9,730 bases of DNA from Acidimicrobiia bacterium (GTDB lineage Bacteria > Actinomycetota > Acidimicrobiia > IMCC26256 > JAENVU01), in assembly GCA_016650415.1 (NCBI GenBank), contig JAENVU010000431.1, positions 1-9,730 of the forward strand, written 5' to 3'. The notes beneath the pieces were generated by a model, which saw nothing but the letters and a program-made list of their open reading frames with translations, searched no databases and was not told where the DNA came from. Every line of letters starts with the position of its first letter. The stretch's first letter is position 1. The translations under genes and the position numbers were made by a program. Positions 1-5,531 of the stretch are shown here, one piece after another.

Positions 1-771
1 ATCAACAAACTCGAACGTGATCTGGTCGGGCTCGCCCAGACCCGGGACACCCAGCGCAAGGCGCGGTTACGGCGATCGCTCAGCACCGTCGCGCTCGTGG
101 GCTACACGAATGCCGGGAAGTCGACCCTCCTGAACCGTCTGACCGAGGCGACGGTCCTGGTCGAGGACCGGTTGTTCTCGACCCTCGATCCGACTGTGCG
201 CCGGCTGCGATTGCCGGGCGGGGAGACCGTGTTGTTGTCCGACACCGTCGGCTTCGTCCGGCGGCTGCCGCACCAGCTCGTCGAATCGTTCCGGTCGACA
301 CTGGACGAAGTGGCCGACGCGGATCTCATGCTGCACCTCGTCGACGCGAGTGACCCGGACCCCGACGGCCGGATCCGAGCCGTGCGCGCGGTGCTGGACG
401 ACATCCATGCCGGGGAGGTCCCCGAGCAACTGGTGTTCACCAAGACCGACGTTGCCGATCCCGAGGTCGTGGCCGATCTCCTGCGGATGCATCCCGACGC
501 GATCGCAGTGTCGGCCCGGGCCGGCGTCGGGATCAAGGAGTTGCTGGACCGCATCGGTCGGCGGCTGCGCGCCATGGCGAGCATCGTGGAACTCCACGTG
601 CCGTACGACCGCGGCGACGTGCTGGCCGCGCTGCATCGCGAGGGCGATGTGCTGGTTTCGGTGCACGACGACAGCGGCACGCGTGTCCGGGCCCGCCTGC
701 CGGACGCGATCGTTGGTCGATTCGCACCGTTGATCACGTCCATCGACGGCGTTGCACCGGTCCGCCGGTAG
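1..771 (+). CDS. hflX: GTPase HflX, C-terminal part (5' end outside window)
   Basis: The reading frame is open from the first base and ends at TAG 769-771, giving 256 residues of a longer protein. HflX is a cytosolic translation-factor-class GTPase that binds the large ribosomal subunit and dissociates stalled or hibernating ribosomes (family knowledge). What is seen: the end of the charged linker helix that precedes the G domain (residues 1-26), G1/P-loop GYTNAGKS at 34-41, the switch I segment FSTLDPT at 59-65, G3 DTVGF at 81-85, a G4 at 147-150 reading TKTD, and G5 SARAG at 171-175, followed by a short C-terminal domain. GYTNAGKS with FSTLDPT and DTVGF is diagnostic of HflX rather than Obg or Era. 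G4 normally reads NKxD; the Thr replacement is also known from Rho-type GTPases, so GTP binding is probably kept. The N-terminal HflX domain is missing only because the window starts here. dapC follows after 10 nt. Confidence 0.95.
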   Translation: MNKLERDLVGLAQTRDTQRKARLRRSLSTVALVGYTNAGKSTLLNRLTEATVLVEDRLFSTLDPTVRRLRLPGGETVLLSDTVGFVRRLPHQLVESFRSTLDEVADADLMLHLVDASDPDPDGRIRAVRAVLDDIHAGEVPEQLVFTKTDVADPEVVADLLRMHPDAIAVSARAGVGIKELLDRIGRRLRAMASIVELHVPYDRGDVLAALHREGDVLVSVHDDSGTRVRARLPDAIVGRFAPLITSIDGVAPVRR

Positions 772-774
772 TCT
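769..774 (+). promoter_or_regulatory. Putative -10 element (TAGTCT) for leaderless dapC
   Basis: TAGTCT fits the actinobacterial TAnnnT -10 consensus and is followed by exactly 7 nt before the dapC ATG at 782, so transcription would start at or next to the start codon. The first three bases are also the TAG stop of hflX. No Shine-Dalgarno sequence is visible before 782, which agrees with a leaderless mRNA. No clear -35 is seen. The same arrangement recurs before dapD, which raises confidence in both. Confidence 0.5.
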
Positions 775-781
775 CGCCGCC

Positions 782-1918
782 ATGTCTGCGGCCGGGTTCG
801 TACCGCCTCCGTATCCCCACGATCGGCTCGACGCCTACCGACGTCTGGCCGATGCGGTCCCCGGTGGTGTCGTCGATTGTTCGATCGGCAACCCGGTCGA
901 TCCGATTCCCGAGTTCGTGCTCGCAGCCCTCGCCGAGGCGGCACCGCTGGCCACCGGGTATCCGGCGACCATCGGCTCGCCGGATCTGCGCGCCGCGGCG
1001 GCCGCATGGATCGACCGTCGGCTGGGCGTTGCCGTCGATCCGGAGCAGGTCCTCGCGTGTGTGGGGACCAAGGAGTTCGTGGCCTCGCTGCCCCGGATGC
1101 TCAACCTCCGCACCCCCGGCCGGGACACGGTGTTGTACCCCGCGGTGTCGTACCCGACCTACGCGATGGGGGCGGAGTTGGCCGGGTTGCGCGCGGTGCC
1201 CGTGCCGCTCGACGCCGCCTGGCATCTCGATCTCAGCCGCGTCCGCGAGGACGACGCGGCCCGGGCGTTGTTGCTCTGGACCAACGAGCCGGGCAACCCG
1301 ACCGGCGCGGTCGCGTCGCCCGAGAGTGTGATGGCGACGGTCGCGTGGGCTCGGGAGCGTTCGATCGTGATCGCGGCCGACGAGTGTTACGCCGAGTTCT
1401 CCGGCGGCGATCCCACGACCGCATTGTCGGCCGGGGTCGACGGCGTCCTCGCGGTGCACTCACTGTCGAAGCGGTCGAACATGGCCGGATTCCGGTCCGG
1501 GTTCGTGGCCGGTGACCCGACCCTCGTCCGATATCTCGGAGAGGTTCGCAAACACGCCGGGCTGATGACGCCCGCGCCCATCCAGGCCGCGGCCGCGGCG
1601 GCGCTCGCCGACGACGTCCACGTCGCGACCCAACGGGCGCGGTACGAGGAGCGACGCGCGCTGATGCTCGCCGGCCTGGCTCCGCACGGGCTGGTGCACG
1701 ACGGCGGTCCGGCGCCCTTCTATCTCTGGCTGCACTCCGAGGATCAGGTCGACGACGGGTGGGAGCTGGCGGCCCAACTCGCGGAGGCCGGGACGTTGGT
1801 CGCGCCGGGCAGCCTCTACGGCGCGGCCGGGGCCGATCACATCCGGCTTGCACTCACCCAGCCGACCGAGCGACTCGAACTCGTGCTCGAACGTCTCACC
1901 ACCAACGCCCGGACCTAA
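782..1918 (+). CDS. dapC: N-succinyldiaminopimelate aminotransferase DapC, actinobacterial type
   Basis: This is a 378-residue fold type I, PLP-dependent aminotransferase. DapC converts N-succinyl-2-amino-6-ketopimelate and glutamate to N-succinyl-LL-diaminopimelate and 2-oxoglutarate in the cytosol. Seen: GTKEF at 95-99 near the cofactor phosphate site, NEPGNPTG at 168-175 with the usual cofactor-contacting Asn at 172, ADECY at 199-203 with the pyridine-nitrogen Asp at 200 and Tyr at 203, SLSKRSN at 227-233 with Schiff-base Lys230, Arg238 after it, and the substrate carboxylate Arg355 in HIRLAL. The motif spacing and the N-terminal 'YPHDRLDAYRRLAD' region resemble the actinobacterial DapC subfamily. 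I chose ATG 782 over a TTG at 752 because the TTG would run into hflX and 782 has a well-placed -10. Substrate assignment rests on family resemblance plus the adjacent dapD and dapE; on sequence alone another class I aminotransferase is possible. Confidence 0.88.
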   Translation: MSAAGFVPPPYPHDRLDAYRRLADAVPGGVVDCSIGNPVDPIPEFVLAALAEAAPLATGYPATIGSPDLRAAAAAWIDRRLGVAVDPEQVLACVGTKEFVASLPRMLNLRTPGRDTVLYPAVSYPTYAMGAELAGLRAVPVPLDAAWHLDLSRVREDDAARALLLWTNEPGNPTGAVASPESVMATVAWARERSIVIAADECYAEFSGGDPTTALSAGVDGVLAVHSLSKRSNMAGFRSGFVAGDPTLVRYLGEVRKHAGLMTPAPIQAAAAAALADDVHVATQRARYEERRALMLAGLAPHGLVHDGGPAPFYLWLHSEDQVDDGWELAAQLAEAGTLVAPGSLYGAAGADHIRLALTQPTERLELVLERLTTNART

Positions 1919-1928
1919 CCACTTCCCG

Positions 1929-1975
1929 GCGTTTGGCGCGTGGTGTGCCGTACCGCGCCACCAGCCGCCAAACGC
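1929..1975 (+). repeat. Large imperfect inverted repeat between dapC and dapD
   Basis: The left arm, 1929-1945 (GCGTTTGGCGCGTGGTG), and the right arm, 1959-1975 (CACCAGCCGCCAAACGC), are complementary over 17 positions with two adjacent mismatches, around a 13-nt loop. The outer 10 bp (1929-1938 with 1966-1975) match perfectly. A second, mutually exclusive pairing exists between TGGCGCG 1934-1940 and CGCGCCA 1954-1960. It begins 10 nt after the dapC stop, so it could end the hflX-dapC transcript, but no T-run follows. A protein-binding dyad or a dispersed repeat element are alternatives. Confidence 0.6.
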
Positions 1976-1980
1976 TCAGA

Positions 1981-1998
1981 GGTGGGGGGTGGTGGGGG
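1981..1998 (+). other. G-rich tract upstream of dapD
   Basis: Four G-runs of 2, 6, 2 and 5 bases are separated by single T residues on the strand identical to the dapD mRNA. This pattern could form a two-layer G-quadruplex. It lies about 40 to 57 nt upstream of the putative dapD -10. It may simply reflect high GC content. Confidence 0.3.
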
Positions 1999-2037
1999 AG
2001 AGGCGCAACCAAACCGGCCCGGGTCGGTGCGGTTGCC

Positions 2038-2043
2038 TACGCT
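2038..2043 (+). promoter_or_regulatory. Putative -10 element (TACGCT) for leaderless dapD
   Basis: TACGCT matches TAnnnT and is followed by exactly 7 nt (2044-2050) before ATG 2051, the same spacing as at dapC. There is no Shine-Dalgarno sequence before the ATG and no recognisable -35. The element supports separate transcription of dapD-dapE after the hairpin at 1929-1975. Confidence 0.5.
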
Positions 2044-2050
2044 GAGCCCC

Positions 2051-2878
2051 ATGGTTGAACTCGAAGCACAGATCGACGCGCTCTGGGAGCATCGGGACGA
2101 CGTCACCGTGGTGATGTCCGAGGCCGAGGCCGGCGCGTGTGTCCGCACCGCGATCGACCTGCTCGATCGGGGCGAGGCGCGGATCGCCGAGCGGGTCGGA
2201 GACGACGTCGTCGTGCACCAGTGGCTGAAGCGGGCGATTCTCCTGCTGTTCCGACTCACCCACATGGAGACGATGGAACTCGGACCGTTCGAGTACCGGG
2301 ACAAGATCCCGCTGAAGCAGCACTACGAGGCGGCGGGAGTGCGAGTGGTCCCCGGGGCGTCGGCCCGCTGGGGCGCGTTCCTCGCCCCGGGCGTGATCCT
2401 GATGCCGAGCTACGTGAACATCGGCGCCCGCGTCGGGTCCGACACGATGGTCGACACGTGGGCCACGGTCGGGTCGTGCGCGCAGATCGGTGAGCGGGTG
2501 CACCTCTCGGGCGGAGTCGGGATCGGTGGGGTATTGGAGCCGCCGAACGCCGTCCCCGTGATGATCGGTGACGACGCGTTGATCGGCTCGCGCAGCATGA
2601 TCGTCGAAGGGGCCCGGGTGGGGAACGGCTCGGTCGTCGGTGCGGGCACGATCCTGTCGGGTTCGATCCCCGTGATCGATGCCGAGACCGGCGCCGAGGT
2701 TTCCCGCGGGATCATCCCCGACTGGTGTGTGACGGTCAACGCGACGCGGCCCCGGTCCTTTCCGGGTGGCGAGTTCGGGTTGCCGTGCGTCCTGATCCTC
2801 AAGCGACTCACCGAAGGCGAGCGGCACGACAAGGCGCAGCTCAACGAGATCCTGCGCGACAAGGGCCTCACGACCTGA
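2051..2878 (+). CDS. dapD: Tetrahydrodipicolinate N-succinyltransferase DapD (short, E. coli type)
   Basis: The protein has 275 residues, about the length of E. coli DapD (274). It transfers succinyl from succinyl-CoA to tetrahydrodipicolinate, the first committed step of the succinylase branch. Residues 1-100 are the alpha-helical N-terminal domain (HQWLKRAILLLFR at 56-68). Residues from about 100 to 235 form the left-handed parallel beta-helix built from hexapeptide repeats, containing LMPSYVNIGARV (117-128), MVDTWATVGSCAQIG (133-147) and VHLSGGVGIGGVLEP (150-164), all close to the E. coli-type family signature. Members of this family are trimers. The start is ATG 2051; an in-frame upstream extension through the intergenic hairpin would add a low-complexity Gly-rich tail and is rejected. 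The stop overlaps the dapE ATG by one base (TGATG), implying coupled translation. Mycobacterial DapD is longer and belongs to a different subgroup, so this type next to an actinobacterial DapC is notable. Confidence 0.96.
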   Translation: MVELEAQIDALWEHRDDVTVVMSEAEAGACVRTAIDLLDRGEARIAERVGDDVVVHQWLKRAILLLFRLTHMETMELGPFEYRDKIPLKQHYEAAGVRVVPGASARWGAFLAPGVILMPSYVNIGARVGSDTMVDTWATVGSCAQIGERVHLSGGVGIGGVLEPPNAVPVMIGDDALIGSRSMIVEGARVGNGSVVGAGTILSGSIPVIDAETGAEVSRGIIPDWCVTVNATRPRSFPGGEFGLPCVLILKRLTEGERHDKAQLNEILRDKGLTT

Positions 2879-3936
2879 TGGATTTGCTGGCGCTGACCGA
2901 ATCGTTGTGTGCGATCCCGTCGGTGAGCCTGGACGAACGGGCGCTGGCCGACGTGGTGGAGACCCGGTTGCGCGAAACGGCCGGGACGTTGCCCATCGAG
3001 CGGGTGGGCGACAACGTCGTTGCCCGGTCGGAACTGGGGCGGGACCAGCGGGTGCTTCTCGGCGGGCACCTCGACACGGTGCCGCCGAATGACAACCAGC
3101 AGCCCCGTCGGGACGGCGACACGCTGCATGGTCTCGCCACGGCCGACATGAAGGGCGGGTTGGCGGTCATGCTCGCCATCGCCGAAGCAGTGGCGGCCCG
3201 GCCCGACGATGCCCGCTTCGATGTCACCCTCGTGTTCTACGTGGGTGAGGAGATCGCCGAGGAACACAACGGACTCCGGGCGCTCTTCGCCGACCGGTCG
3301 GATCTCGTGGCCGCCGATCTCGCCATCCTCCTCGAACCGACCGACGGTTGGGTCGAGGCCGGGTGCCAGGGCACGTTGCACCTCCGGGCGACCTTCCGCG
3401 GCGCTCGGGCACATACCGCGCGACCCTGGATGGGAAAGAACGCGATCCACCGCGCGGTCGGCGCACTGGCTGCGATCGCATCGAATGATCCGGGTCCGGT
3501 CGAGGTGGACGGCCTGGAGTACCGCCAGGCGCTCCAAGCCGTGCGCATCGAGGCCGGGATCGCCAACAACGTGGTGCCCGACGAGTGCACGCTGGTGGTG
3601 AATCGCCGGTTCGCGCCGAGCGTGTCGCTCGCCGAGGCCGAAGCCCAGACTCGGGCGCTGCTCGAGGGTGCCGATCGGATCGAGGTGCTCAACGCGTCGG
3701 TCGCCGCGCCACCCAACCTGTGGAACCCGTTGGTGGCCGAACTCGTCGGTTCGTTCGATCTCGGAGTGCGACCGAAGCTCGGCTGGACCGACGTCGCCCG
3801 TTTCGCGGCGCACGGAATCCCCGCCGTGAACTTCGGTCCCGGCGATCCGACGATCGCCCACACCGCGGCTGAGTTCGTGACCCGAGAATCGGTCGAGGGC
3901 TGCCACGCCGTCCTCGCCCGCTTTCTCGGCTTCTGA
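2878..3936 (+). CDS. dapE: Succinyl-diaminopimelate desuccinylase DapE
   Basis: This is a 352-residue M20-family metallohydrolase that cleaves N-succinyl-LL-diaminopimelate to succinate and LL-diaminopimelate using a dinuclear zinc centre. Visible ligands and catalytic residues: His64 and Asp66 in GGHLDTVP, bridging Asp90 in ATADMKGG, catalytic base Glu124 and ligand Glu125 in VGEE, the acidic ligand Glu153 in LLEPTDG, and C-terminal ligand His328 in PTIAHTAAE. The dimerisation (lid) domain covers about 165-275 and contains the conserved GARAHTARPWMGKNAIH stretch with His179. The length and N-terminal 'ESLCAIPSVS' segment resemble the Gram-positive/actinobacterial DapE group rather than the 375-residue E. 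coli group. ATG 2878 shares its A with the dapD stop codon; an earlier in-frame start at 2725 would lie inside dapD. Another M20 deacylase is possible from sequence alone, but the context makes DapE very likely. Confidence 0.93.
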   Translation: MDLLALTESLCAIPSVSLDERALADVVETRLRETAGTLPIERVGDNVVARSELGRDQRVLLGGHLDTVPPNDNQQPRRDGDTLHGLATADMKGGLAVMLAIAEAVAARPDDARFDVTLVFYVGEEIAEEHNGLRALFADRSDLVAADLAILLEPTDGWVEAGCQGTLHLRATFRGARAHTARPWMGKNAIHRAVGALAAIASNDPGPVEVDGLEYRQALQAVRIEAGIANNVVPDECTLVVNRRFAPSVSLAEAEAQTRALLEGADRIEVLNASVAAPPNLWNPLVAELVGSFDLGVRPKLGWTDVARFAAHGIPAVNFGPGDPTIAHTAAEFVTRESVEGCHAVLARFLGF

Positions 3937-3945
3937 CCGGTATTC

Positions 3946-3952
3946 AAGGAGA
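3946..3952 (+). promoter_or_regulatory. Ribosome binding site for the crotonase-family gene
   Basis: AAGGAGA lies just upstream of GTG 3956. It fixes the non-ATG start and contrasts with the absence of such a site before dapC and dapD, as expected if this gene is translated from an internal position of a dapD-dapE transcript. Confidence 0.7.
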
Positions 3953-3955
3953 CCC

Positions 3956-4624
3956 GTGGCCATCGATCTGGAACAACTCGGCGAGGTACAGATCGTCCGC
4001 TGGGACGATGGTGAGAATCGCGTCAACCTCGATTCCATGACCGAGTGGCATGCCGCGCTCGACCAGCTGGAGGCCATCGAGGGTCCGCTCGCCGTGGTCG
4101 TCACGGGCGCGGGCAAGTTCTTCTCGAACGGGCTGGACCTGGATCGGTTCGCCGCCGCCCCCGAGGAGGCGGGACCGACCGTCGATCTCCTCACCCGATT
4201 GTTCGGCCGGATGTTGCTGCTGCCGGCGTACACGGTGGCTGCACTCAACGGGCACACCTTCGCGGCCGGCGCCATGCTGTCGTGTTGTTTCGACGTGCGC
4301 GTCATGCGGGCCGATCGTGGCTATTGGTGCCTGCCCGAGGTCGACTTGGGCCTGCCCCTGAGCGAGGCGATGGCCGCGGTGGTCACCGCGCGCATCCCGA
4401 TGGAAGCCGCGCAGGATGCGATCATGACCGGGCGGCGGTATTCGGCCGAGGACGCCATGGCCCTCGGCATCGTGACCGACACGAGCGACGAGGCCCGGCT
4501 CCTGAACCTCGCGGTCGACCTCGCGTCACCGATGGCGGGCAAGGACCGGCGAGTGATCGGCGAACACAAGCGGTTGCTGTTCGGCCGGGTGGCCGCACTC
4601 TGCGGTGTCCACTCCGATTCCTGA
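3956..4624 (+). CDS. Enoyl-CoA hydratase/isomerase (crotonase) family protein, probable enoyl-CoA isomerase
   Basis: This 222-residue protein is short for the crotonase superfamily, whose members usually have about 255-270 residues. The family acts on acyl-CoA thioesters, holding the thioester oxygen in an oxyanion hole. Seen: the first oxyanion segment GKFFSNGLDLD at 53-63, the second ALNGHTFAAGAML at 96-108, and PEVDLGLP at 127-134 with Glu128. The position that carries the first catalytic Glu of true hydratases, just after the second oxyanion Gly, is occupied by small or hydrophobic residues here. One remaining Glu is typical of delta3,delta2-enoyl-CoA isomerases, so isomerase is favoured over hydratase; this is inference. 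The C-terminal helices used for trimer contacts are reduced. The GTG start is supported by AAGGAGA immediately upstream. It begins 19 nt after dapE, which suggests co-transcription, although no direct link to diaminopimelate synthesis is known to me. The true acyl-CoA substrate cannot be told. Confidence 0.8.
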   Translation: MAIDLEQLGEVQIVRWDDGENRVNLDSMTEWHAALDQLEAIEGPLAVVVTGAGKFFSNGLDLDRFAAAPEEAGPTVDLLTRLFGRMLLLPAYTVAALNGHTFAAGAMLSCCFDVRVMRADRGYWCLPEVDLGLPLSEAMAAVVTARIPMEAAQDAIMTGRRYSAEDAMALGIVTDTSDEARLLNLAVDLASPMAGKDRRVIGEHKRLLFGRVAALCGVHSDS

Positions 4625-4671
4625 GTCGAACGCCCAACCGGTCGACCAGGGCCGGAGGTCCCATCGCGGGT

Positions 4672-4687
4672 ATTCGGTTTCCCGAAT
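4672..4687 (+). repeat. Short palindrome upstream of the liv operon
   Basis: ATTCGG (4672-4677) and CCGAAT (4682-4687) are perfect inverted copies around TTTC. It lies in the 142-nt spacer between the crotonase gene and livG, about 45 nt upstream of the putative -10. It could be a repressor or activator operator, or a weak hairpin at the 3' end of the upstream transcript; no T-run follows. Confidence 0.35.
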
Positions 4688-4713
4688 CGATCGGGGTCGG
4701 AGGGCAGGAGACA

Positions 4714-4752
4714 TTGTCCGGTCCAGCACCTAGGGTCCCGCGTGCCGGACAA
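4714..4752 (+). promoter_or_regulatory. Dyad flanking the putative liv promoter -10
   Basis: TTGTCCGG (4714-4721) and CCGGACAA (4745-4752) are perfect 8-bp inverted copies separated by 23 nt, with half-site centres 31 bp apart, about three helical turns. The -10-like hexamer TAGGGT at 4731-4736 sits at the middle of the dyad. This geometry fits a two-site operator that covers the promoter. No regulator gene lies next to it in this window, so the binding protein is unknown. Confidence 0.4.
4731..4736 (+). promoter_or_regulatory. Putative -10 element (TAGGGT) of the liv operon
   Basis: TAGGGT matches the TAnnnT consensus and would place the transcription start near 4742-4744, giving a leader of about 25 nt before livG. 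No good -35 at standard spacing is visible. It is the only convincing -10 in the spacer ahead of a five-gene operon. Confidence 0.4.
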
Positions 4753-4762
4753 CCCGAGGTGA
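4742..4762 (+). other. Possible six-codon upstream reading frame
   Basis: GTG at 4742 opens a frame of six codons (Met-Pro-Asp-Asn-Pro-Arg) that ends at TGA 4760-4762. The GTG lies where the transcript is predicted to begin, so it could be read as a leaderless start. Its stop falls inside the GAGGTGA ribosome binding site of livG, five bases before the livG GTG. It has no Leu, Ile or Val codons, so it is not a classical branched-chain attenuator. It may be chance. Confidence 0.2.
4756..4762 (+). promoter_or_regulatory. Ribosome binding site of livG
   Basis: GAGGTGA is a strong match to the anti-Shine-Dalgarno sequence. It lies 4 nt before GTG 4767 and decides that start. Confidence 0.65.
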
Positions 4763-4766
4763 ACGC

Positions 4767-5531
4767 GTGGCCCTGCTTGAAGTGGACGGAGTCGGACTCG
4801 AGTTCGGTGGCATCCGCGCGCTCGACGACCTCGAGTTCACGGTCGAGGCCGGCGAGATCTGTGCGCTGATCGGTCCCAACGGTGCCGGGAAGACCACGCT
4901 CTTCAACTGTGTGAGCCGGGTCTACACACCGCAGCGGGGCTCGATCCGTTTCGACGGTCGCGAACTGCTGACGCTCCCGCCGCATCGGGTGGCCCGGGCG
5001 GGCGTGGGGCGGACGTTCCAGAACCTCGCATTGTTCCCGGCGTTGACCGTGCTGCAGAACGTGATGGTGGGTGCCTACTCGCGGGGCCGGGGTGGAGCGT
5101 GGTCCGATGCCCTCCGGCTGCCCGGAGTGGCGCGACGCGAACGCCGGTTGGCCCGGGAGGGGTCCGAGTTGCTCGAGCGCCTCTCGCTCGACCACCTCGG
5201 CGACCAGCCGGCATCGGATCTGCCGTACGGAACCTTGAAGCGCATCGAGATCGCTCGTGCGCTGGCCTCGCAGCCTCGCCTGCTGTTGCTGGACGAACCG
5301 GCGGCCGGGTTGACCCACAGCGAGGTGGAGGAGCTGGGCGGGACGATCCGGCAGATCCGCGATGACTTCGAACTGACGGTCCTGCTCGTCGAGCACCACA
5401 TGCCCCTGGTGATGTCGATCTCCGATCGCGTCGTGGTGCTCGACCTCGGCCGCAAGTTGGCGGAGGGGACCGCCGACGCGGTGAGTCAGGATCCGCAGGT
5501 CATTGCCGCGTACCTGGGAGCGGAGCTGTGA
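4767..5531 (+). CDS. livG: Branched-chain amino acid-type ABC transporter ATPase LivG
   Basis: This 254-residue cytosolic ATPase subunit is one of two different nucleotide-binding proteins that power a HAAT-family importer. Seen: Walker A GPNGAGKT at 36-43, Q-loop Gln85 in GRTFQNLALF, the LivG-type degenerate signature LPYGTLKRIEIARAL at 152-166 (Tyr-Gly-Thr where classic ABC proteins have Ser-Gly-Gly), Walker B LLLLDEP at 172-178 with catalytic Glu177, D-loop AAGLTHSE at 179-186, and switch His210 in LLVEHHM. LivG proteins usually have EHDM here; the Asp is His in this protein, next to the switch His. The insertion between Q-loop and signature (about 100-145) is typical of LivG. The GTG start at 4767 is backed by GAGGTGA. 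Its last four bases overlap livF. The transported solute may be an amino acid, an amide or another small molecule; the family is broad. Confidence 0.94.
   Translation: MALLEVDGVGLEFGGIRALDDLEFTVEAGEICALIGPNGAGKTTLFNCVSRVYTPQRGSIRFDGRELLTLPPHRVARAGVGRTFQNLALFPALTVLQNVMVGAYSRGRGGAWSDALRLPGVARRERRLAREGSELLERLSLDHLGDQPASDLPYGTLKRIEIARALASQPRLLLLDEPAAGLTHSEVEELGGTIRQIRDDFELTVLLVEHHMPLVMSISDRVVVLDLGRKLAEGTADAVSQDPQVIAAYLGAEL

Noticed and set aside
752..781. Upstream TTG start for dapC.
   Set aside because: It lies inside hflX, has no ribosome binding site, and ATG 782 gives the normal family length.
1940..2050. N-terminal extension of DapD starting at 1940.
   Set aside because: It would translate the intergenic hairpin and G-tract into a low-complexity Gly/Pro tail; E. 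coli-type DapD length and the -10 at 2038 favour ATG 2051.
2725..2877. N-terminal extension of DapE from 2725.
   Set aside because: It lies within dapD, is Arg-rich, and ATG 2878 gives the classic TGATG coupling and normal length.
2410..4305. Long minus-strand open frame (631 codons) opposite dapD, dapE and the crotonase gene.
   Set aside because: It is antisense to three genes with clear motifs; its Arg/Ser/Pro-rich composition is typical of GC-rich shadow frames and it has no recognisable domain.
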